Assembly (NCBI GenBank): GCA_003151155.1
Contig: PLWX01000057.1
Location: 17,268 to 55,296, forward strand
DNA: 38,029 bases
Source: Acidobacteriaceae bacterium
GTDB taxonomy: Bacteria; Acidobacteriota; Terriglobia; Terriglobales; Acidobacteriaceae
Direction: 5' to 3'
How positions within the stretch are numbered: the stretch's first letter is position 1; every line of letters starts with the position of its first letter. The notes under the pieces are model-generated. The model was not told where the DNA came from. It saw only the letters and a program-made list of their open reading frames with translations, and did not search any database. The translations under genes were made by a program, and so were the position numbers. Below, one piece after another: positions 32,316 through 38,029 of the stretch.

Positions 32316-32524
32316 GCTATTCTTATTGCAGGCAGCGTTCCAATTCGATTAGGGATTTCTAAATACTTATGTAATAGAGACTTACGTCCTCAGCGAGCCG
32401 CTCGATCGCAGACCGCTATTCCCAGGACGAAACTCGCGATCGCCGAGCCTTGTGGAACTCACAGCGATTCAGCTACTTAGGAAATTGTTGATTTGGGTCC
32501 GAATGCCAGAGTGGAACCGCCATG

Positions 32525-32549
32525 AAAAAGCCGCTCCGAAGAGCGGCTT
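32525..32549 (-). terminator. Terminator of the BNR-repeat gene
   Basis: On the minus strand AAGCCGCTC-TTCG-GAGCGGCTT (32549-32528) forms a nine-base stem with a C-UUCG-G tetraloop. It is followed by a T run at 32529-32525 and lies 24 bases after the stop. Confidence 0.88.
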
Positions 32550-32572
32550 AGCCTATAGAACGTTCTCCCCTG

Positions 32573-34639
32573 TTATTTCGATCCGCTCCCATGACTGCTA
32601 GCCCGGGTAACGGTCGCTGCTGCTGCATTCGCGGATCCCACTTCGAGACCGTTGAACGCCGTAATCGCGAGGTAACCTCCGCGGAAGCCTACCGCTCCGC
32701 GTACCAGCAGTTCGGAGTCCGCCGAGTACTTCCAGGTGGCTCCGTTATCGGTGCTGGCATAGACGCCGCGTGCATCACGTGCTGTTGCCAGCATGCGACG
32801 GTTGGGCGCATCCACGGATACTTCCAGAATCTGCTTCCAGGGCAATCCGCCGGTGACGTGATCCCACGTCTTACCATCATCCGTACTGCGCATCGCGCCC
32901 TGCTGGGTAGCCATCCACAGGCTGCCATCGGGGGCAACGGTTGCGCTGTTGATCACGGTGATGAAGTTCGGCACCGTGACCTTTTCCCACTTCTCGCCCT
33001 GGTCGATTGACAGATAGCCTGAGGTCGCCGTCACTGCGAGCGCCTTGTCATCGTTCGCGCTCACCGACAGGAACCTGCTGTCCGTATTGATCGGCCCACC
33101 GTGCCAGGCCTTACCTGCATCGTGACTGCTATAGACACCGGAGCTCGTAGCGGCATACCAATGCGAACCGGCGAATGCTAACTGCGAAACCTGCGCCGTC
33201 AGCTCAGACTTCTCGTATTCGATCTTCGGCTTTGCCGCTTTTGCAGCGGCTGCTGCCGCCGCCTTTTTTCCGGCAGCGGTCTTCGGTGTGGCCTTTGCGA
33301 CGACCTTCGGTGCAGGAATGATCTTCTCCTTCACCACTTCACTGGCCTGCTCCCATGTATCGCTCTTCCCGGAGAACTCCATGATGCCGTGATTTGTACC
33401 GGCCCACAGCGTTCCGCCCTCACTCTGCTGCAGGGTGAAGACGTCGCGGTCTTTCAGCCCCTTGCTCATCTGCCTCCAGCTCGCGCCCGCGTCATGCGAC
33501 ACGTACACGCCGCCGAAATCGCGGTCGTTGAGCAGACCGGCATAGATCGTGTCAGGATCTTTCTGGTCGACCACCACGGTAGCGACCTGGCGATGCGAAT
33601 ATCCGCGGTTCGATGGTTCAAAGCTCTCGCCGCCATTTTCGCTCATGAGCACGCCACTGCGGTCCGTGGCTAGCAACACCCGCTTGGGGTCGCGCGGGTC
33701 AATCGAAACATCATTCACGATGGCGTTCTTCACTCCCATCAGCTTGAACGTCTTGCCGCCGTCCACCGTCTTGTAAAGGCCTTCGGTCGTACCCGCGTAC
33801 ACGATCTGCGGATTCACCGGGTCCTGCATCAAAACGCGCGTGCGACGCGCCGTCATGGGAATTCCCTGGATCTTGTGGAACAGTTGGCCAGAGGTTTCGC
33901 TCTTGTAGATACCCGAGCAAGCACTGGCGAACACGTTGGATGGATTTGAAGAATCGACAATGATCGAGAACACGTCGGAATCGTCGATCACGCCCTGCTT
34001 AATGCTGTGCCAGTTCTTACCACCGTCTTCGGTTTTCCATGGCAGGTGCCAGGTTCCCGCGTAGACCACGTCAGAGTTTTTCGGATCGATTGCGATCGAC
34101 TCGATGTTCTTAATTTCGGCATGATTTTCCGGCGAGATGCGATGCCACGTACTGGCGCTGTCCTCGCTGCGATACACGCCATCCAGCGCACCTGCGATGA
34201 GAATCTTCGGATTGCTGGGCGCGATGGTCAGCGCGCGGATTGATTTCCCGCGCATCGACTCGATCGTCTTCCAGCTCTTGCCGCCATCGCGCGTTACATA
34301 GAGATCGCCGGCGTCGCGCTGGTGCTCCACGCTCCATACCGCGACGTAGATGGTGTTGGAATCGTTCGGATCGAACGCCGTGTTGTCGAGAACGTAGTCG
34401 TCGCCGAGCCCGATCTGTGCGAAGCGCGTCCAGCTTTTACCGCGATCTTGCGACAGGTAAAGCTGACCGGAACTTGTGCCCAGCAGGATACGATCCGGGT
34501 TATGCGGATCGTAAGACAAGCTGCGGGCATCGCCGCCCTCCGGACCGAGTTCCTTCCACGGTGTGGATGAGGCAAAGGTTACGCCAATTGCGAGTACAAC
34601 AAACAGACTGAGCAGCGAGCAAAACTTTTTGGTGGACAT
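32573..34639 (-). CDS. Secreted BNR/VPS10-like beta-propeller protein
   Basis: This 688-residue exported protein has a signal peptide ending near residue 25 (VTFASSTP). It carries roughly eleven BNR/Asp-box motifs of the form S-x-D-x-G-x-x-W, such as SQDRGKSW, TRDGGKSW, TEDGGKNW, SHDAGASW and STDNGATW. These build one or two beta-propellers like those of VPS10/sortilin and sialidase-like proteins. Around residues 447-480 lies a Lys/Ala-rich low-complexity linker (KKAAAAAAAKAAKP). Catalytic residues of sialidases are not apparent, so it may be a binding protein or structural scaffold. The ATG at 34639 follows a GTG; the choice between them is open. No ribosome site is clear. Confidence 0.83.
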   Translation of the reverse strand: MSTKKFCSLLSLFVVLAIGVTFASSTPWKELGPEGGDARSLSYDPHNPDRILLGTSSGQLYLSQDRGKSWTRFAQIGLGDDYVLDNTAFDPNDSNTIYVAVWSVEHQRDAGDLYVTRDGGKSWKTIESMRGKSIRALTIAPSNPKILIAGALDGVYRSEDSASTWHRISPENHAEIKNIESIAIDPKNSDVVYAGTWHLPWKTEDGGKNWHSIKQGVIDDSDVFSIIVDSSNPSNVFASACSGIYKSETSGQLFHKIQGIPMTARRTRVLMQDPVNPQIVYAGTTEGLYKTVDGGKTFKLMGVKNAIVNDVSIDPRDPKRVLLATDRSGVLMSENGGESFEPSNRGYSHRQVATVVVDQKDPDTIYAGLLNDRDFGGVYVSHDAGASWRQMSKGLKDRDVFTLQQSEGGTLWAGTNHGIMEFSGKSDTWEQASEVVKEKIIPAPKVVAKATPKTAAGKKAAAAAAAKAAKPKIEYEKSELTAQVSQLAFAGSHWYAATSSGVYSSHDAGKAWHGGPINTDSRFLSVSANDDKALAVTATSGYLSIDQGEKWEKVTVPNFITVINSATVAPDGSLWMATQQGAMRSTDDGKTWDHVTGGLPWKQILEVSVDAPNRRMLATARDARGVYASTDNGATWKYSADSELLVRGAVGFRGGYLAITAFNGLEVGSANAAAATVTRASSHGSGSK

Positions 34640-34921
34640 CACGATTGATGATACCGCCCTTCCCCTGTGAATGGACGCTGTGGTTGGGCCTATGGTTTTA
34701 CAGAGTAGGTACTTTCCGCAACGTTACGTTAGACCGGGTACTCTGCTGCCTACACTGGTATATGCGAGCGACTTAAGTGCTTGCTAACGAAAAACTTGAC
34801 GAGTGACACGATCACCACGTTGTATTTCCAACTGAAGAAAATCCGTCGTCCTTCCGATAGAAGCCTCGAGTGGCCAGGTGCGTCCGTCTGCCGATGGACC
34901 ACCGACTCAATCGAGGACAGG

Positions 34922-35995
34922 ATGATTTCGCTCAAGCGATATCTCGACATGGACCTGCACGAACCGCCGACTACGCCTTCTGCCGATGCGAAAGAACTTT
35001 GGCCGCAAGTCCTGCGCGCTTACCGCTCGGCGCTCAGGGCCATGGGAGAGTCTGCGGTGCAGGCCTTCCCTCCGGTCGGATCAGAACTCAAACAACGGCT
35101 CGACAGTTTGGAAACGAAGCTAAAAGATGACGTCTCGGGCAAGCTCATCGACAGTACCGAAAGCAGCGTGCGTGACTCGTTGTCCAAGTGGGGACAGCGT
35201 ACAGCCTTGCACCTCGATGCGCAAGCCGGCGAGATCAAGGAATTGTTGCTGGTTCTCGCACGCACCGCAGAGGCAGTGGGCGAACGTGATCAGCGCTGTG
35301 CCCTTCAGTTGCATGAATGCACCGCGCGACTCCAGACCATCGCGAAACTGGAAGACCTCACAGCGATCCGTGCGTCCGCCCTGAAGACTGCATTGGAGTT
35401 GAAGACATCCGTGGATCGGATGGCGCAAGAAGGTCAAGCCGCCATTTCGCAGTTGCGCTCGGAAGTTTTGAACTACAAATCCCGACTCGAAGAAGCGGAG
35501 AAGGTAGCCTTGCGCGACGGCCTCACCGGCCTGCGCAACCGCCAATGCATCGAAGACCTCATCGATCGACGCGTGCAATCGGTACTGCCGTTTTGCCTGG
35601 TCCTGCTCGATCTCGACGGGTTCAAGACAGTGAACGATACGTATGGTCACCTGGTAGGAGACGAGCTCCTGAGGCAATTCGCTTTCGAGTTGCAATCCGC
35701 CTCCCGCTCAACCGATATCATCGGCCGTTGGGGAGGCGATGAGTTCATCATCGTTCTCGACTGCAACTTACCACAAGCCGTCCAGCAGACCGCACGTTTG
35801 CGGCAGTGGCTCGACGGCGACTACACGCTGGAATCGAATGCAAGAACGATCAAGCTGCGCGTCGCCGCATCGGTTGGATTGGTAGAGCGACTTCCCGGGG
35901 AGTGTTTAAAGGACATCATCGCACGCGCCGACGAGGCGATGTACTCGCAGAAGGCAGTCCACAGGTCCAGCCATTCCATCGCCGCCAGGGCATAG
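34922..35995 (+). CDS. GGDEF diguanylate cyclase
   Basis: This 357-residue cytoplasmic protein makes cyclic di-GMP from two GTP. The N-terminal about 195 residues are helical with coiled-coil heptads and no recognised sensor domain. The GGDEF domain begins at DGLTGLRNR (about 199) and contains the exact catalytic motif GGDEF at 271-275. An intact inhibitory I-site RSTD (RxxD) at 262-265 is positioned five residues before it, predicting product feedback inhibition. The ATG at 34922 has GAGG five bases upstream; the in-frame ATG at 34781 lacks one. It is divergent from the BNR gene and convergent with the OmpA-type gene. Confidence 0.92.
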   Translation: MISLKRYLDMDLHEPPTTPSADAKELWPQVLRAYRSALRAMGESAVQAFPPVGSELKQRLDSLETKLKDDVSGKLIDSTESSVRDSLSKWGQRTALHLDAQAGEIKELLLVLARTAEAVGERDQRCALQLHECTARLQTIAKLEDLTAIRASALKTALELKTSVDRMAQEGQAAISQLRSEVLNYKSRLEEAEKVALRDGLTGLRNRQCIEDLIDRRVQSVLPFCLVLLDLDGFKTVNDTYGHLVGDELLRQFAFELQSASRSTDIIGRWGGDEFIIVLDCNLPQAVQQTARLRQWLDGDYTLESNARTIKLRVAASVGLVERLPGECLKDIIARADEAMYSQKAVHRSSHSIAARA

Positions 35996-36006
35996 TGCCC
36001 CAAATG

Positions 36007-36038
36007 AAAAACCGGTAAGTGCCGAAGCACTCACCGGT
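36007..36038 (-). terminator. Terminator between the GGDEF and OmpA-type genes
   Basis: On the minus strand ACCGGTgAGTGC-TTCG-GCACTtACCGGT forms a 12-base-pair stem with one mismatch and a UUCG loop. A run of five T follows at 36011-36007. It serves the OmpA-type gene that stops at 36059 and may also block plus-strand transcripts from the GGDEF gene. Confidence 0.82.
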
Positions 36039-36058
36039 AGTCTTACAACCAGGACAGC

Positions 36059-37735
36059 CTACTGAGCAGCAGGCTTCTTGGCGGCCTTCTTGTGAGGAGC
36101 GGGCGCAGCCGTACGGGCCTGTACCTTAACCTTCGACTCATCGACCGGGGTCGTGCCCTCTCCGGTGAAGCTAGCTCCGGAAGGTACGATCCAGATCTCG
36201 GCCTTGTTCTGGTCGCCCGTGCCGGTACGAACTTCAATGCGGCTCGGGTCAATCTGCTTCCCTTGGTTTTCGCAAGAAACTTCTACGCCGTCGAGGCAAG
36301 CCTTGGTGTTGATGGCACGCTGTTGGGCGAGATTCTTGTTGATCTTCTTCTTGGTTTCGTCCGCGGTGGCATAACCCACGACGACGGCCTTGGAATCCGG
36401 TTCACGCTGCAGGCGCAGCGCCACGTCATCCAAAATCGCCTTGGCAGTGTTGTCCACACGGGCCGGCTTCTTGTCGTTCGGGAAGGTGATCTCGTTCAGC
36501 TTGCTGCTGGTCGGCGGCGGCGGCGGAACTTCAATGTTCGCGTTCGTCGTTGTCGAAGCGGTCAGGTTGCGATCATCGCTCACCGAACAGTTGATCGTGA
36601 CCGGGCCAGCGGATGCGCCGGTGGTGTCAAGGGTGGCGGTGGCGCCGTTGGGCGTCAGTTTCCCACCAGTCGAGGTGTAAGTGTAGGTCAACGGCCGACC
36701 GTCGGGGCTGTTGCCCGTGGAATTGATTGTGACCGGATCACCCGCGCGGACCGTAGTCGGGGTCGCGGTGCAGCTGATGGTCGGCGGATGCTTCGGCGGT
36801 TCGTTGATGGTGAATGCCGCGCTGCATTCCGCAACCGCGGGATTCTTCTTGCGACCATCGCTCACCGACGCCTTCACCGTATAGCTGCCCGGCGCAAGGC
36901 CGTTGGTATCGACTGTCGTGGAAGCGTCGTTGCCGGCCACCTTGCCGCCGGTGCTCGACCAGGTGTAGGTCAAGGTACGCTTGGGATTGAAGTTGGTCGG
37001 CGTGACCTGAACCTTAACCTGTTCGCCAGCCATCATGGACGCAGGCTGCGCGGTGCAAGCTGCGGAGACCGGAAGCTCTTTCTCGAGTCCGGCGTTGAAC
37101 ACGATACCGCCCTGCAGGCGAACTGCATTCCAACGGCTCGGCTCACCGGTCGGAAAGTCCGTCTTGAAGTTGGTGTACATGTAGTCGGCTTGGAAGATGC
37201 GCAGGGCAAAGCGCGGGGTCAGAAGCAAATCGATTCCACCGCCGCCTGCCAGCACGGGCCTCCACTGCGACGATCCGCGCGTGATCTGCGGAGCGAGATT
37301 GGCGCCACCGGCTAAGATGTGCGCGAAGGGCTGAAAATGTTCGGAACGTGATTTGATCTGGGGACCAGCCATGAAAGTCTGGGCCTGGAATGCATCGGTC
37401 CAGTGGTAGCTGTAGTCGACGGTAAACCCAAAGACGTTTCCGAAATTCTTTGTGCCCGCGACGCCGAAGCCCTTATTCATCGTCGGGGCCTTCAACGCGA
37501 TACTTGGATTTTCAGGTACGCTGTAAAACCCGCGCGGATCGAGCCACGAATATCCTGCAAAGAGTTCAAACTTGGGGGCCGCGTTGTCAGACGTTGCGGC
37601 AGGTTGCGGGGCGGGTTGTGAGGGGGCGGGTTGTTGTTGCGCGATGGCTGCACCGGAACACACTCCGAGAGCCATGAGCAGCACCCCGACGAACTTCTTC
37701 GTGCGGCTGGGGGCTACTTCACTTTTGATGGACAT
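36059..37735 (-). CDS. OmpA-family outer-membrane protein with Ig-like modules
   Basis: This 558-residue exported protein has a signal peptide to about residue 33 (GAAIAQ) and a Pro/Gln/Ala linker. An N-terminal beta-barrel-type domain (about 60-225; FELFAGYSWLDPRG, then FGFTVDYSYHWTD) precedes two PKD/Ig-like modules (about 235-330 and 335-420), each opening with a Cys-containing strand. A C-terminal OmpA-like peptidoglycan-associated domain follows (about 430-530; DVALRLQREPDSKAVVVGYA). The tail HKKAAKKPAAQ is Lys/Ala-rich. GGAGG lies 7 bases before the ATG at 37735. It would link outer membrane and cell wall. The canonical peptidoglycan-binding Asp/Arg pair was not identified with confidence. 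Confidence 0.85.
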   Translation of the reverse strand: MSIKSEVAPSRTKKFVGVLLMALGVCSGAAIAQQQPAPSQPAPQPAATSDNAAPKFELFAGYSWLDPRGFYSVPENPSIALKAPTMNKGFGVAGTKNFGNVFGFTVDYSYHWTDAFQAQTFMAGPQIKSRSEHFQPFAHILAGGANLAPQITRGSSQWRPVLAGGGGIDLLLTPRFALRIFQADYMYTNFKTDFPTGEPSRWNAVRLQGGIVFNAGLEKELPVSAACTAQPASMMAGEQVKVQVTPTNFNPKRTLTYTWSSTGGKVAGNDASTTVDTNGLAPGSYTVKASVSDGRKKNPAVAECSAAFTINEPPKHPPTISCTATPTTVRAGDPVTINSTGNSPDGRPLTYTYTSTGGKLTPNGATATLDTTGASAGPVTINCSVSDDRNLTASTTTNANIEVPPPPPTSSKLNEITFPNDKKPARVDNTAKAILDDVALRLQREPDSKAVVVGYATADETKKKINKNLAQQRAINTKACLDGVEVSCENQGKQIDPSRIEVRTGTGDQNKAEIWIVPSGASFTGEGTTPVDESKVKVQARTAAPAPHKKAAKKPAAQ

Positions 37736-37837
37736 TCCAATTCCTCCGGAACTCTTGCAGTAAATCAATAGATAGCTTGCAAGGTCTACGAGCGGGCGGT
37801 TACGACGGAGCTAACGACGCTCTAACCGTGCTGCAGA

Positions 37838-37843
37838 ATTGTA
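37838..37843 (-). promoter_or_regulatory. Candidate -10 box for the OmpA-type gene
   Basis: TACAAT on the minus strand (37843-37838) matches the -10 consensus in 5 of 6 positions, about 105 bases before the ATG. Upstream at an 18-base spacing is only TTTCGT, so the promoter is weakly supported. Confidence 0.3.
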
Positions 37844-37891
37844 CCGCACAGACGGCTAGAGACGAAAGTGAACCAGCTCCTTTTCCTAAGG

Positions 37892-38029
37892 TTACTGGGG
37901 AAGAACACGTAGCAGCAGCTGAGTACCTTCTTCCAGCTTCACGGATTTTGAATCGGACGAAATGACAGCTCCGTTGGAGTGAGAATCCAGAGTCAGACCG
38001 TTCATGCCCACGGCGCCAGTGGCATTTTG
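37892..38029 (-). CDS. C-terminal end of an unidentified protein (partial)
   Basis: The gene enters from the right edge and only the last 45 residues are visible. They read NATGAVGMNGLTLDSHSNGA, then VISSDSKSVKLEEGTQLLLRVLPQ and TAA at 37894-37892. The tail suggests a strand-rich C-terminus of the kind seen in exported acidobacterial proteins, but no family can be assigned. The stop is 157 bases upstream of the OmpA-type start. Confidence 0.6.
   Translation of the reverse strand, partial: QNATGAVGMNGLTLDSHSNGAVISSDSKSVKLEEGTQLLLRVLPQ

Noticed and set aside
32311-32335. GGCACG followed by TTGCA, resembling a sigma-54 promoter
   Set aside because: The GG and GC elements are 17 bases apart instead of 12, and the motif overlaps the start of the DHp-like gene.
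34793-34830. TTGACG with TGTATT, a possible promoter for the GGDEF gene
   Set aside because: Spacing of 19 bases and a poor -10 match make it indistinguishable from chance.
34643-34921. Divergent region between the BNR and GGDEF genes
   Set aside because: Searched for small genes, dyads and promoters; nothing rises above background.
36092-37315. 407-residue plus-strand frame opposite the OmpA-type gene
   Set aside because: Arg/Gly-rich antisense shadow caused by GC-biased third positions in the real gene.

Overview
The window looks like a chromosomal stretch of an acidobacterium (Acidobacteriota, Terriglobia, Koribacter-like). This is inferred from the style of the proteins: a RsmE beginning MTRRRW, secreted beta/gamma-crystallin and BNR-repeat proteins, an OmpA-type protein with Ig-like modules, and a CgeB-rich glycan cluster. 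It also fits the moderately high GC, dense coding and many short stem-loop terminators. There is no rRNA, tRNA, CRISPR array, transposase or prophage. It reads as stable chromosome with one small decayed toxin-antitoxin locus.

Layout. 1-1070: the start of a thiolase gene, divergent from a CPBP membrane protease. 1255-1461: a compact transcription unit for a 19-residue Lys/Ala peptide with a near-consensus promoter and its own terminator. 1513-5282: rsmE, then the heat-shock operon hrcA-grpE-dnaJ behind a CIRCE element (no dnaK here). 5279-7696: a secreted beta-lactamase-like hydrolase, then a HigBA-type pair whose toxin carries an in-frame amber stop. 7722-10493: an Mrp-type Fe-S carrier ATPase, a secreted two-domain crystallin-fold protein and a sterol desaturase-family membrane enzyme. 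10598-13151: cytochrome bd oxidase (cydA-cydB) with a CRP-like dyad upstream. 13243-15417: a hotdog thioesterase, a Cys-containing unknown, a TPR protein and an SDR. 15568-18397: a MoxR-like AAA+ ATPase and VWA protein pair.

18437-29484 is the most distinctive region: ten genes on the minus strand, several joined by 4-base start/stop overlaps. In transcription order they are a CmoB-like methyltransferase, a small clan-A-type glycoside hydrolase whose barrel appears circularly permuted, an NAD-dependent sugar epimerase with a Cys-rich insertion, a GT4 glycosyltransferase, three tandem CgeB-like glycosyltransferases, a second GT4, a glycogen-debranching-type glucosidase and a CDGSH Fe-S protein. 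No flippase, polymerase, ABC exporter or priming transferase is present, so this may be a soluble or intracellular, possibly methylated, glycan pathway. That is inference.

29715-32315 is a signalling island: a tiny membrane protein, a pseudo-receiver protein with a histidine-less DHp-like tail, an NtrC-family sigma-54 response regulator and a stand-alone DHp-like protein with a phospho-acceptor histidine but no ATPase domain. 32573-38029: a secreted BNR-repeat protein, a GGDEF diguanylate cyclase, an OmpA-family outer-membrane protein and the C-terminal end of an unidentified gene.
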